Assembly: GCA_001673575.1 (NCBI GenBank)
Contig: LZME01000136.1
Coordinates: forward strand, 1 to 64,000
From: Mycolicibacter heraklionensis
Lineage (GTDB): Bacteria > Actinomycetota > Actinomycetes > Mycobacteriales > Mycobacteriaceae
Length of the DNA stretch: 64,000 nt
Direction of reading: 5' to 3'
Shown: positions 19,582-31,349 of the stretch, in pieces
Layout: every line of letters starts with the position of its first letter
Position numbering within the stretch: the first letter of the stretch is position 1
The notes under the pieces: model-generated
The model's database searches: none
What the model was told of the DNA's origin: nothing
Seen by the model: the letters and a program-made list of their open reading frames with translations, nothing else
Program-made: the position numbers and the translations under genes

Positions 19582-20651
19582 TGCTGTACTCCAACCGGAA
19601 GTAGTTCGGACACAACCTGTTCGGCGGTCCACGGCGCGAGCAGGAACCCATTGCGGCCATGCCCGGCAGCGACATAGGTCCGGTCGTCGAGACGATGCAC
19701 CAGCGGCAGGTTGTCCGGCGTCATCGGCCGCAGGCCCGCGGCGCATTCGGCCAGCTCGTACTCCCCCAGCGCCGGAACCAGCGCGCAGGCGTCGTCGAGC
19801 AGGTCACGCACCCCGGAGACCGCCGGCGCGGTGTCCCGGCCGTGCTCGTACTGGGTCGCCCCCACCACCACACCGTCGGGACGTGGCACCAGGTAGACCG
19901 CGCGACCGTGCACCCGGGCCCGGATCACCCGCCGCGGAGGCGGCAGGCAGCCTTTGCGCCAGCGCAGCCGCAACACCTCCCCTTTGACCGGCCGGATCGG
20001 CAAGCCGGGCCAGAGCGCAGGGGCGTCGATGCCGTTGGCGATCACCACGGCATCGTCGGTGGCCACCTCGGTGAGATCCCCCACCGGCGGGGCCCAACCG
20101 ACGCCGAGTTCCTCGCAAGCGTCAACCAGGGCGGTGACCACCGCGCGGTTGTCCACCGCCAATTCGGTAGGGGCCCGGAAACCGTGCCGGATGTTGCCGG
20201 CCAGCAGGGGTTCGATGTCCCGGGCGGCGGACTCCCAGATCACCGGGTGGCCCTGCGCGGACAGCCAGTCGGCGACGGTGCGCAGGTCTGCGACGTCGGC
20301 GCGGTCGGCGGCCACCACCAGCGATTCGCGCGCCGTGACCACCTGGGCCGGCAGCCCGTCGAGGAAGTCGTGCCACAACTCAAGGGAGCACAATCCCAGC
20401 CGCAGTTGCCGGTCTTCGCCTGGCCATCCCTCACTGTGCGGGGCCAGCATGCCGCCGGCTACCCAGGAGGCGCCGGGTTGATACTGCGGTCCCAGCTTCG
20501 CCTCTCCTGCGTCGAGCCTCGCTGAACCGCCGGGTTCGCCGGTGCAGTGCACCCGCACCGTCCAGCCGGCCCGGGCGGCCTGCCGCGCCACCGACAGCCC
20601 GATGACGCCGCCGCCGATCACGGCCAGCGAACCGAGCGAGGGTCCGGGCAT
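19578..20651 (-). CDS. thiO: Glycine oxidase ThiO with a repeat-derived insertion
   Basis: FAD amine oxidase of 357 aa that makes dehydroglycine for thiazole synthesis. It has the N-terminal motif LAVIGGGVIGLSVAR, GASWVAGGMLAPHSEG near the flavin, and C-terminal GLRPMTPDNLPLV and GHGRNGFLLAPWTA. ATG 20651 follows GGGAGCAG. Between RVHCTGEPG and GASWVAGG there are about 16 extra residues (GGSARLDAGEAKLGPQ) encoded by the interspersed repeat at 20484-20531. From memory M. tuberculosis ThiO passes directly from one segment to the other, so this looks like an in-frame insertion in a surface loop. Confidence 0.95.
20484..20531 (-). repeat. Interspersed repeat copy inside thiO
   Basis: On the minus strand this reads GGCGGTTCAGCGAGGCTCG, then ACGCAGGAGAGGCGAAGC, then TGGGACCGCA. 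It matches the copies at 43975-44024, 57424-57473 and 57481-57530. Here it is translated in its sense orientation (GGSARLDAGEAKLGP). Confidence 0.85.
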
Positions 20652-20700
20652 GTGCTGCTCCCTTCCACCTGCTCGCGTGTCAACACACCAAGCTAGCCGC

Positions 20701-20706
20701 TAGCGT
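20701..20706 (+). promoter_or_regulatory. Possible -10 element of thiE (leaderless)
   Basis: TAGCGT lies 6 nt before the thiE GTG in the 61-nt divergent thiO/thiE gap. No THI box fits in this space, so thiE seems not to be under TPP-riboswitch control. Confidence 0.4.
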
Positions 20707-20712
20707 CTCGGT

Positions 20713-21399
20713 GTGCACAAACGCTCCGACCGTCTCGCCCGACTCGCCGATGCCCGGCTCTACCTGTGCACCGATGCCCGCCGGGAACGCGGTGACCTGG
20801 CCGAGTTCGCCGACGCCGCGCTGGCCGGTGGCGTCGACGTCATCCAACTGCGCGACAAGGGTTCGGCGGGCGAACAGCGGTTCGGTCCGCTGGAGGCCCG
20901 CGGCGAACTGGCGGCGCTGGAGATCCTGGCCGACGCCGCGCGACGGCACGGGGCACTGCTGGCGGTCAATGACCGCGCCGACATCGCCCGCGCCGCCGGC
21001 GCCGACGTGCTGCACCTGGGCCAAGACGACCTGCCGCTGCCGGCGGCGCGCGAGGTCATCGGGCCCGAGGTACTGATCGGCCGGTCGACCCATGACCGCG
21101 ACCAGGTCGCCGCGGCCCTGGCCGAGCCGGTCGACTACTTCTGCACCGGGCCGTGCTGGCCTACCCCGACCAAGCCGGGCCGGACGGCACCGGGCCTGGA
21201 GCTGGTGCGATTCGCCGCCGACACGGGCCGGCCCAAGCCGTGGTTCGCCATTGGCGGCATCGATATCGAGCGGTTGCCGCAGGTGGTGGCGGCCGGCGCC
21301 AGCCGAGTCGTGGTGGTGCGGGCGATCACCGCTGCCGAGGATCCGCGGGCCGCGGCGGCGGCGCTGCGCGCGGGGCTGGACGCCGCCGGACCGATGTAG
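20713..21399 (+). CDS. thiE: Thiamine-phosphate synthase ThiE
   Basis: TIM-barrel enzyme of 228 aa that couples HMP-PP with thiazole phosphate to give thiamine phosphate. Visible motifs are VIQLRDKG (pyrophosphate binding), [21 protein letters not shown], and the C-terminal phosphate-binding PWFAIGGID and [15 protein letters not shown] 20713 is the only sensible start. It is divergent from thiO, and its transcript ends at a strong hairpin facing mutT3. Confidence 0.96.
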   Translation: MHKRSDRLARLADARLYLCTDARRERGDLAEFADAALAGGVDVIQLRDKGSAGEQRFGPLEARGELAALEILADAARRHGALLAVNDRADIARAAGADVLHLGQDDLPLPAAREVIGPEVLIGRSTHDRDQVAAALAEPVDYFCTGPCWPTPTKPGRTAPGLELVRFAADTGRPKPWFAIGGIDIERLPQVVAAGASRVVVVRAITAAEDPRAAAAALRAGLDAAGPM

Positions 21400-21443
21400 C
21401 CGTCGAGTGTGGGTTTTGGTTGGCAAAACCGCACACTCGACGG
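21400..21443. terminator. Long perfect-arm hairpin between thiE and mutT3
   Basis: CCGTCGAGTGTG (21400-21411) pairs with CACACTCGACGG (21432-21443), and the inner arms GTTTTG/CAAAAC extend the stem. It sits immediately after the thiE stop and before the convergent mutT3 stop, so it should terminate both transcripts. It has no long T-run, and its symmetry resembles a repeated mycobacterial intergenic palindrome. Confidence 0.8.
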
Positions 21444-21455
21444 TTTGAGCACGCG

Positions 21456-21917
21456 TCAATAGCCCCGGAGCAACTCCCAGCTGGCAGCGAAACCCGGGTG
21501 CAGCGGCAGCGCGGCGACGTCGTGTTCGTCGACCCACCGCAATTCGGTGCTTTCCCCGTTGGGCACCACCGGAAGCAACTCCTCGGCGTCGGCGACCACG
21601 GTGGTGTAGGTCCAGCTGGTGCCGCTGGCCGACGCGGTCACCACGGCCGCGCGCACAACGATCCGATCGGCGGGCAGACCGGCTTCTTCCTGCGCCTCGC
21701 GGATCGCGGCCTCTTCAGCGGTCTCGTGGCTGTCGCGGGCACCACCGGGCAGCGCCCAAGTACCGCCCTGATGACTCCACCAGGCGCGATGTTGCAGCAG
21801 CACGGTGCGGGCGCCATCGGGGCGAGGAGCCCGCAGTAGCAGCCCCGCCGCACCGTGCCGGCCCCAGAAGCGGACGCCGGTATCGGAAAACGCCCACCCA
21901 TCGCCGTCACCACGCAC
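21456..21917 (-). CDS. mutT3: NUDIX hydrolase MutT3
   Basis: Protein of 153 aa with the NUDIX box GGARDSHETAEEAAIREA-QEEAGL matching GX5EX7REUXEEXGU, preceded by the typical GRHGAAGLLLRAPRPDGA strand region. Its position between thiE and glnX matches M. tuberculosis mutT3 (Rv0413), a nucleotide-pool sanitising or nucleoside-diphosphate hydrolase. I recall the M. tuberculosis protein as about 217 aa with a longer C-terminal tail that is missing here. GTG 21917 is the best start visible; no ATG precedes it in frame. Confidence 0.9.
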   Translation of the reverse strand: MRGDGDGWAFSDTGVRFWGRHGAAGLLLRAPRPDGARTVLLQHRAWWSHQGGTWALPGGARDSHETAEEAAIREAQEEAGLPADRIVVRAAVVTASASGTSWTYTTVVADAEELLPVVPNGESTELRWVDEHDVAALPLHPGFAASWELLRGY

Positions 21918-22022
21918 GCTTGGAAGCGTATCGGGACGGGCAAGGTCTCGGTTCTGGCGAGATCACGCGACGTTTTCGACAACAACCGGCGCGAGAGGCC
22001 ACGCAGACGCCGCCCTCGCTCT

Positions 22023-22028
22023 TAGAAT
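22023..22028 (+). promoter_or_regulatory. -10 element for the glnX-glnH-pknG transcript
   Basis: TAGAAT lies 54 nt before the glnX start in the divergent mutT3/glnX region. No good -35 is visible at 17 nt. It is the best AT-rich match to the mycobacterial -10 consensus in this gap. Confidence 0.4.
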
Positions 22029-22082
22029 CCCTTTATTATCGTTGGTGCCGCGATCAGCCGCAGGGATGGAGCCTGAACAGAC

Positions 22083-23398
22083 GTGACCGTTGAGTTGGCG
22101 CACCCGTCAACCGAGCCGGCGGGGTTACGGTCGCCGACCGAACCGGCCAGACCCCGCTGGTGGTTCTTCACCACCACCCCCGGCCGCATTCTGGCCATCG
22201 GACTCATCCTCGCCGCCCTCGGCGGCATCAGCGCCTTCGCCACCGCCACCACGATCAACAACCGGCAGAACACCCTGACCACGGTGCTCGACCACACCGA
22301 GCCGCTGGCCTATGCCGCCGGGCAGCTCTACACCACACTGTCGGTCGCCGACGCCGCAGCAGCCACCGCCTTCATCGCCCAGGGCGAACCGCGGGCGGTG
22401 CGGGAACGCTACGAACAGGCCATCACCGCCGCCGCGGTGGCGGTGACCAGGGCTTCCGGCGGTCTGGACGACGAGCCGCTGCTGCAACTGCTGGGGCGAA
22501 TCAATGCGCAGCTGGCCGTCTACACCGGGCTGATCGAGACGGCCCGGACCAATAACCGCTCCGGCGATCCGGTCGGCTCGTCATACCTGTCGGAAGCCTC
22601 CGAGCTGATGCAGCACACCATCCTTCCCGACGCCCAGCGCCTCTACCAGGCCACTTCGGCGACCGTGGACGTGCAGACCACGGCGTCGACGAGGGTGCCG
22701 GCCCCGGTGATCCTGGTGGTGGCGGCCACTGTGCTGTTCGGCGCGTTTGCACATCGCTGGCTGGCCCGCCACACCCGGCGCCGGATCAACCCCGGGTTGG
22801 TCGCCGGTGGCCTCGCGATTCTGCTGATGATCATCTGGGTCGGAACGGTGCTGGTGATCTCCACCGCGGGCAGCCGCACCGCCAAGGACACCGGCGCCGA
22901 GTCACTCAAGGAGATCACCAACCTGGCGATCACCGCGCAGCAGGCCCGTGCCGACGAGACCCTGTCGCTGATCCGGCGCGGCGACGAGGAGACCCGCAAG
23001 CAGACCTTCTACCAGCGCATCGACACCATGCAGGAGCAGCTGCAGGAGTATCTGGAGCGCGGCGACGCGGTGGACAAGGCCGACCTGGCCAACGCCGGGC
23101 AGCTGCTGGCCCGGTGGCGGCAGGCCAATGACCGGATGAACGCCTACATCAGCGTCGGCAACTACCGGGCCGCCACCCAGGTCGCGCTGGGCGGCAGCGG
23201 CGACGATTCGACGCCGGCGTTTGACCAGCTCGACGCGGCCCTGGACAAGGCGCTGCAGCACAGTCGCAATCAGCTGCGCGGTGATGTCCTCAACGCCCGC
23301 CGGGTACTGTCGGTGGCCCCGGTTGGGGGCGCGGTACTCAGCATGGGTGCCGCGATCGCGGTCGCGCTCGGGTTGTGGCCACGACTGAACGAGTACAG

Positions 23399-23402
<4 letters not shown>
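22083..23402 (+). CDS. glnX: Membrane sensor GlnX (Rv0412c-like)
   Basis: Integral membrane protein of 439 aa. It has an N-terminal span (ILAIGLILAALGGISAFA), an outside helical domain, two central spans near residues 200-260 and a C-terminal span near 415-435, giving two extracytoplasmic helical domains. In M. tuberculosis the homologue relays amino-acid binding by GlnH to the kinase PknG; this is family knowledge supported here by the identical gene order. GTG 22083 is the start. The stop overlaps glnH (ATGA). Confidence 0.93.
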
Positions 23403-26679
<3,277 letters not shown>

Positions 26680-26684
26680 ATTCG

Positions 26685-27131
26685 GTGACCGTGACCAGCT
26701 GGCTTCGGGGAACTTCGGCGGTATCGGTAGCGCTGGCAGTCGCCCTCACGCCGGCCGTGGCGCCGCCGGCGACCGCGACACCGAGCGACCAGACCAACGG
26801 GATCACTTTGTCGCAGACCGCGGTCGATGGACGCGACTACTTTCTCCGCGAGATCACCATCGAACCGGGCGGCAGCACCGGCTGGCATTGGCACGACGGC
26901 ACCGTGTTCGGCGTCGTGCGACAGGGCACCTTGACGCACAATCGCGCCGACTGCAGCCTCGACGGTGTCTACGGACCCGGCGACCCGATGACCGAACCCG
27001 GCGGCCCCGAGCACGCGCACATCGGCCGCAATCTGGGATCGACCCCGGTGGTGCTGCAGGCCGTGTACCTGCTGCCGGTCGGCGCACCGCTCTTCGAGGA
27101 TGCGCCCGACCCCGGTTGCGGTTACGCCTGA
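26685..27131 (+). CDS. Exported cupin-domain protein
   Basis: Protein of 148 aa with a Sec signal peptide (cleavage probably after PPATATP-like residues, about 30-33) and one small cupin barrel. GWHWHDGTVFGVVRQGTL and the later PEHAHIG provide the likely His/Glu metal ligands. It starts 5 nt after the pknG stop, so it is probably co-transcribed. In M. tuberculosis this position holds ackA and pta instead. Function unknown; a secreted metal-binding sensor or enzyme is possible. Confidence 0.8.
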   Translation: MTVTSWLRGTSAVSVALAVALTPAVAPPATATPSDQTNGITLSQTAVDGRDYFLREITIEPGGSTGWHWHDGTVFGVVRQGTLTHNRADCSLDGVYGPGDPMTEPGGPEHAHIGRNLGSTPVVLQAVYLLPVGAPLFEDAPDPGCGYA

Positions 27132-27148
27132 CCGGTCCCTGAGGCAGC

Positions 27149-28159
27149 TCAGCCCAGCCGACGCAGCCGCGGCTCCAGGTCGGTCTGGAACAGCTCCAGG
27201 AAGCGGCGCTGGTCGTGGCCGGGTGCGTGGAACACCAGGTGGTTCAAGCCCCATCCCACGTACTCGCCGACCTTCTCCACGGCCTCGTCCGGGTCCGAGG
27301 CGACGATCCAGCGCTTGGCGATCTGGTCGATCGGCAGCGCGTCGGCGGCCTTCTCCATCTCGATCGGGTCGTCGATGGAGTGCTTCTGCTCGGCGGTCAA
27401 TGACAACGGCGCCCAGAATCGGGTGTTGTTCAGCGCCAGGTCGGGATCCGGGTCATAGGAGATCTTGATCTCGATCATCTTGTCGATCGCGGCGGCGTCT
27501 CGCTCCGCGGCGGCCGCACCTTCCAACACCGCCGGCATCAGCTTCTCGGTGTAGAGCTCCTCGCCCTTGCCGGAGGTGCAGATGAAGCCGTCACCGACGC
27601 GCCCGGCGTACTTCGCCACCGCCGGCCCGCCGGCCGCGATGTAGACCGGCACGCCCGACTCCGGCACGTCGTAGATCGAGGCGCCCTTGAGCTTGTAGTA
27701 GTCGCCGTCAAAGTCCACTCGGTCACCGCGCCACAGCTCACGCATCAGCCGCACCGATTCACGCAGCCGCCCGAACCGCTCCTTGAACTCGGGCCACTCG
27801 CCGGTGAAACCGGTGGCGATCTCGTTCAAAGCCTCGCCGGTGCCCACACCCAGGAAGATCCGCTGCGGATACAGGCAGCTCATCGTCGCGAAAGCCTGCG
27901 CGATGACGGCGGGGTTGTACCGGAACGTCGGGGTCAGCACGGAGGTCCCCAGCTGGATTCTGCTCGTCCGCTCGCCGACCGCGGTCATCCAGGCCAGCGA
28001 GAACGGGGCGTGCCCACCTTCATGCCGCCAGGGCTGGAAGTGGTCGCTGACGGTGGCACTGTCCATGCCATGCGCTTCGGCGGCGACGCCGAGCTCCACC
28101 AGTTCCCGCGGTCCGAACTGCTCTGCCGATGCCTTGTACCCGAGTTTTAGTTCCGCCAT
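27149..28159 (-). CDS. fgd1: F420-dependent glucose-6-phosphate dehydrogenase
   Basis: Luciferase-like TIM-barrel enzyme of 336 aa, the same length I recall for M. tuberculosis FGD1. It reduces coenzyme F420 with glucose-6-phosphate, supplying F420H2 for nitroreductases and other enzymes. Supporting segments are [46 protein letters not shown] and [17 protein letters not shown] 28159 has AAGGTGG upstream; the open frame further upstream overlaps the divergent gene and is rejected. The divergence from an Rv0406c-like gene is conserved. Confidence 0.97.
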   Translation of the reverse strand: MAELKLGYKASAEQFGPRELVELGVAAEAHGMDSATVSDHFQPWRHEGGHAPFSLAWMTAVGERTSRIQLGTSVLTPTFRYNPAVIAQAFATMSCLYPQRIFLGVGTGEALNEIATGFTGEWPEFKERFGRLRESVRLMRELWRGDRVDFDGDYYKLKGASIYDVPESGVPVYIAAGGPAVAKYAGRVGDGFICTSGKGEELYTEKLMPAVLEGAAAAERDAAAIDKMIEIKISYDPDPDLALNNTRFWAPLSLTAEQKHSIDDPIEMEKAADALPIDQIAKRWIVASDPDEAVEKVGEYVGWGLNHLVFHAPGHDQRRFLELFQTDLEPRLRRLG

Positions 28160-28189
28160 TCCACCTTTTCTACTCTCCCGCCGCCTTTC

Positions 28190-28195
28190 TAAACT
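28190..28195 (+). promoter_or_regulatory. -10 element of a leaderless hydrolase transcript
   Basis: TAAACT lies exactly 7 nt before the ATG at 28203, in the 43-nt divergent gap with fgd1. This spacing predicts an RNA that begins at the start codon. Confidence 0.55.
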
Positions 28196-28202
28196 CACGG
28201 GC

Positions 28203-28958
28203 ATGGGTGAGAGGCTCGTGGAGCTCGTTCCGGTGACCGAGCGGGTGTACTTGGCCCGCGGCGAAGCCGTCAACTGGCTGCTGGTCACCGACGACAGCGG
28301 CGTCATGTTGATCGATGCCGGCTACCCCGGCGATCGCACCGACGTGTTGGCGTCGCTGGGCGCCCTGGGCTATCGCCCGGCCGATGTGCGAGCGGTGTTG
28401 CTCACCCATGCCCACGTCGACCATTTCGGGGCGGCGATCTGGCTCGCCAAGGCGCACGGCACCCCGGTGTACTGCCACGCCGACGAAGTCGGCCACGCCA
28501 AACGCGAATATCTGGAGCAGGTTTCGCCGCTGGCGTTGGCTCCGCGGCTGTGGCGGCCGAGCTGGGCGCTGTGGAGCGCGCACGTGGTGCGCAGCGGCGG
28601 CCTGAACCGGGAGGGCATCCCGTCGGCGCAAGCGCTGACCGGCGAGATCGCCGCGGGGCTGCCCGGGCAGCCGGTCGCCATCCCCACCCCCGGCCACACC
28701 CGCGGGCACTGCTCATATCTGGTCGACGGCGTGTTGGCCAGTGGGGACGCGTTGATCACCGGTCATCCGGTGTTATCGCACACCGGGCCGCAGCTGTTGC
28801 CTGAGCTCTTCAGCTACAGCCAGCAAGATTGCCTCCGCAGCCTGAGCGCACTGGCGCTGCTGGAGACCGAGGTCTTGGCACCCGGTCACGGCGATGTCTG
28901 GCATGGGCCGATCAAAGAAGCCGCTGAGGCCGCTATCGACCGTGCGAGCAAACATTAA
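28203..28958 (+). CDS. Metallo-beta-lactamase-fold hydrolase (Rv0406c-like)
   Basis: Protein of 251 aa. The zinc-binding signature is [12 protein letters not shown] (HxHxDH), followed by the later metal ligands in [14 protein letters not shown] and [12 protein letters not shown] and the C-terminal [11 protein letters not shown]. It belongs to the broad MBL hydrolase superfamily (glyoxalase II, lactonases), so the name does not imply beta-lactam resistance. It has no signal peptide. Divergence from fgd1 is conserved with M. tuberculosis. The start has no Shine-Dalgarno but a well-placed -10, consistent with leaderless initiation. Confidence 0.9.
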   Translation: MGERLVELVPVTERVYLARGEAVNWLLVTDDSGVMLIDAGYPGDRTDVLASLGALGYRPADVRAVLLTHAHVDHFGAAIWLAKAHGTPVYCHADEVGHAKREYLEQVSPLALAPRLWRPSWALWSAHVVRSGGLNREGIPSAQALTGEIAAGLPGQPVAIPTPGHTRGHCSYLVDGVLASGDALITGHPVLSHTGPQLLPELFSYSQQDCLRSLSALALLETEVLAPGHGDVWHGPIKEAAEAAIDRASKH

Positions 28959-29176
28959 GGTCACGATCGGATAAGCGCTGATCCCGCGAATTAAGAGCCA
29001 GCCTTACCGAAACCTTCCGCACTGGTGGAGCATTTGCCGCTAGAAGGTGCGGCAGGTGCGGAAACGATGGCCGCGAGCGTCACTGACTGTGCTCCAGGAC
29101 ACGCGACGTGCACTCGCGCCACGCGTACCTTGGGCTCCGGACGGGAATTGCATTCACCCACCCGGAAGGAAACTCC

Positions 29177-29572
29177 ATGTCGAAAGCCCACGGCTTCACC
29201 ATGATTCGCCGATTCGGCCTCGGCGCCGGCTTGCTGGGCGCCACCGCCGCCGGCCTAGTCGTCGCCCCGTCGGCGTCGGCGGCACCGGACTGCAGTCCGG
29301 CTGGCGTGTCCAACACCGTGAACTCGGTGACGGGTTCGGCGCAGCAGTACCTGGCCGCGCACCCCGGCGCCAACGCCGTGGTGAATCAGGCCATCGGCGC
29401 ACCGCGACCGCAAGCCGCCGCCGACGTGCGCAGCTACTTCACTGCTCATCCCCAGGAGTACTACGAGCTGCGCGGAATTCTGGCACCCATCGGGGAGACG
29501 CAACGGCAATGCCAAACCACGGGCCTGCCGCCCGAGTTGGCTTCTGCCTACGCCGAATTCATGGCCGGATAG
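29177..29572 (+). CDS. Secreted hemophore-related protein
   Basis: Protein of 131 aa with GGAAGGAAA before ATG 29177. The Sec signal peptide has a hydrophobic core GAGLLGATAAGLVVA and a cleavage site at SASA-APDC. The mature ~95 aa carry two HP-containing helices (YLAAHPGANAVVN, YFTAHPQEYYELR) and two Cys (near mature residues 4 and 78) that could form a disulfide. This is the pattern of the small mycobacterial hemophore-like family (Rv0203 type). Haem binding is inferred from family only. Confidence 0.75.
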   Translation: MSKAHGFTMIRRFGLGAGLLGATAAGLVVAPSASAAPDCSPAGVSNTVNSVTGSAQQYLAAHPGANAVVNQAIGAPRPQAAADVRSYFTAHPQEYYELRGILAPIGETQRQCQTTGLPPELASAYAEFMAG

Positions 29573-29582
29573 CATCGGGCGG

Positions 29583-30497
29583 TCAGCGCCGGGTGGCCGC
29601 AACGTAGCGGATAGCCGCGGGAGCGCCATCGAGCTCACGGTCGGACAGCCGGGGCAGCCGAGCCGCCGCGAACAGGTCAGCGATACCGGATTGAGTGGTG
29701 GCCCAGCCACTTTCGGTGAGATGGCGCACGACGTCGGTGTGCTCCCCGGAGTAGAACGGTCCGGGACCGGTGAGGCTCAGGCCACGCCGGCGCCACCGCT
29801 CGACGAGTGATTCGTGATGTACGGCCTGCGGCCGGCTCGGCGGCACCGCGTGATCGGCGGCGAGCCGGCTGCCCGGCGCGCTGAGCCCGGTGACACCGTC
29901 GAGCAGACGGTTCTGGGCGTCGGAGGGGACGTACCAGACCAGCAGCCCCTCGATGACCCACACGGTGGGCGCGGCGGCGTCAAAACCCACCCGGCGCAAG
30001 GCAGCCGGCCAGTCGCCGCGTAGGTCGACACCGACCGCACGTCGATTGACGCTCGGCATAGCGTCCCAGGCCCGCATGGTGCTGGTCTTGAAGTCCATGA
30101 CGTGCGGATGGTCGACCTCGTAGACGATGGTCTCCGGCGGCCACCACAGTCGGTAGGCGCGGGTGTCCAACCCCGAGCCAAGGATCACCGCCTGGCGGAT
30201 ACCCGCGCGGGCGGCATCGGTGAAGAACGCGTCGAAGTACAGGGTTCGCGCCGCGGAGAACTCCGCGAACCGGGGAAATCCCCCGTCTTTGCCGAGCCGG
30301 CTGATGTCGAGGTCTCCATCGGCCACCCGAATGCAGAACTCCAGGCCCACCTTGTGCACCAATGGCGCCGCGAACGGGTCGCTGATCAGCTCGCGCGACA
30401 CCGCTGCGGCCCGTGCGGCCGCCAGCACAGTGGCCATGACGCCGGCGCCGCTGGCCAAACTCCCGGCGTCGTCCTGCTCGTTCGGCGCCGTACTCAC
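29583..30497 (-). CDS. SAM-dependent methyltransferase (TIGR00027-type, Rv0145-like)
   Basis: Protein of 304 aa of the large mycobacterial family of putative leucine-carboxyl-methyltransferase-like enzymes. Motif I is AVILGSGLDTRAYRL; other family marks are RTLYFDAFFTDA, VYEVDHPHVMDFK and VWVIEGLLVWYV. GTG 30497 has GGTGGGGA upstream; another GTG at 30518 adds seven residues and lacks this site. M. tuberculosis has many paralogues with unknown substrates. It converges on the hemophore-like gene over about 10 nt. Confidence 0.88.
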   Translation of the reverse strand: MSTAPNEQDDAGSLASGAGVMATVLAAARAAAVSRELISDPFAAPLVHKVGLEFCIRVADGDLDISRLGKDGGFPRFAEFSAARTLYFDAFFTDAARAGIRQAVILGSGLDTRAYRLWWPPETIVYEVDHPHVMDFKTSTMRAWDAMPSVNRRAVGVDLRGDWPAALRRVGFDAAAPTVWVIEGLLVWYVPSDAQNRLLDGVTGLSAPGSRLAADHAVPPSRPQAVHHESLVERWRRRGLSLTGPGPFYSGEHTDVVRHLTESGWATTQSGIADLFAAARLPRLSDRELDGAPAAIRYVAATRR

Positions 30498-30522
30498 GGG
30501 TCCCCACCGCGGCGGCACGACG

Positions 30523-31203
30523 TCAGTGTGCCCTTCTGCCGGCGGGTGCGCCGTGCACCACCGCCCGGACCTCGTCGTCGATCCCGCTGGCCGCGGCGAA
30601 GAGCATCTCGTCGCCGGCCTGCAGCGCCTCGGTCGCCCGGGGCAGAATCACCCGGTCACCGCGCTGAACCGCGACCAGCGCCGCGCCCTCGGGCAGCACG
30701 ATGTCACAGACCTGCCGACCGATCAGCGGGTTGTCGTCGGGCAGGGTGAGTTTCGTCAGGCTGGCCTGACCGCGCCGCAAGCCCATCAACGGGACCAGGT
30801 GGCCGACATCGATAGCGCCCTCCACCGCGGCGACCATCGCCCGCGGGGTGGAGACCGCCACGTCGATGCCCCACTCTTCGGTGAACAGCGGCTCGTTGCG
30901 GGCGTTGTTGACCCGGGCCACCACCCGCGTCACCCCGAACTCGGCCTTGGCCAGCAACGCGGTGGCCAGGTTGGCCTTGTCATCACCGGTGGCAGCGATC
31001 ACCACATCACAGATCTCGATGCCGCATTCCCGCAGCGCGCTCAGCTCGCAGGCATCGGCGAGCAGCCACTCGGCTTCCGGGACAGTGTGGGGCTGGTAGT
31101 GCGCCGGGTTGCGCTCAATCAGCAGCACCCGGTGGCCGTCGCCGATCAGTTCTCGTGCGACGGATCGCCCCACCGCGCCGGCGCCGGCGATCCCGATGCG
31201 CAT
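30523..31203 (-). CDS. TrkA/CeoC-type potassium uptake regulatory protein
   Basis: Cytosolic KTN/RCK protein of 226 aa. The N-terminal NAD-binding Rossmann motif MRIGIAGAGAVGRSVARE is followed by VIAATGDDKANLATALLA and, after residue ~135, a TrkA-C domain (TLPDDNPLIGRQVCDIVLP). It resembles M. tuberculosis CeoC/TrkB (Rv2692) and should gate K+ uptake in response to NAD(H) or nucleotides. ATG 31203 has GGGGAG upstream. No partner CeoB or Trk membrane subunit is adjacent; the divergent gene is a K+/H+ antiporter with its own RCK_C domain. Confidence 0.87.
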   Translation of the reverse strand: MRIGIAGAGAVGRSVARELIGDGHRVLLIERNPAHYQPHTVPEAEWLLADACELSALRECGIEICDVVIAATGDDKANLATALLAKAEFGVTRVVARVNNARNEPLFTEEWGIDVAVSTPRAMVAAVEGAIDVGHLVPLMGLRRGQASLTKLTLPDDNPLIGRQVCDIVLPEGAALVAVQRGDRVILPRATEALQAGDEMLFAAASGIDDEVRAVVHGAPAGRRAH

Positions 31204-31349
31204 GATGGCTCCCCTCGTCCCCTGCCGCTGCGGGCGTAACACGGTCGTGACAGCGCTACTGATTTACTGACAGATAACACGAACCCGCCGACTTTGAGCG
31301 AATCATATGGGCGGGTCCGACCGCCACCAACAGCCCGAACGGGGATCAG

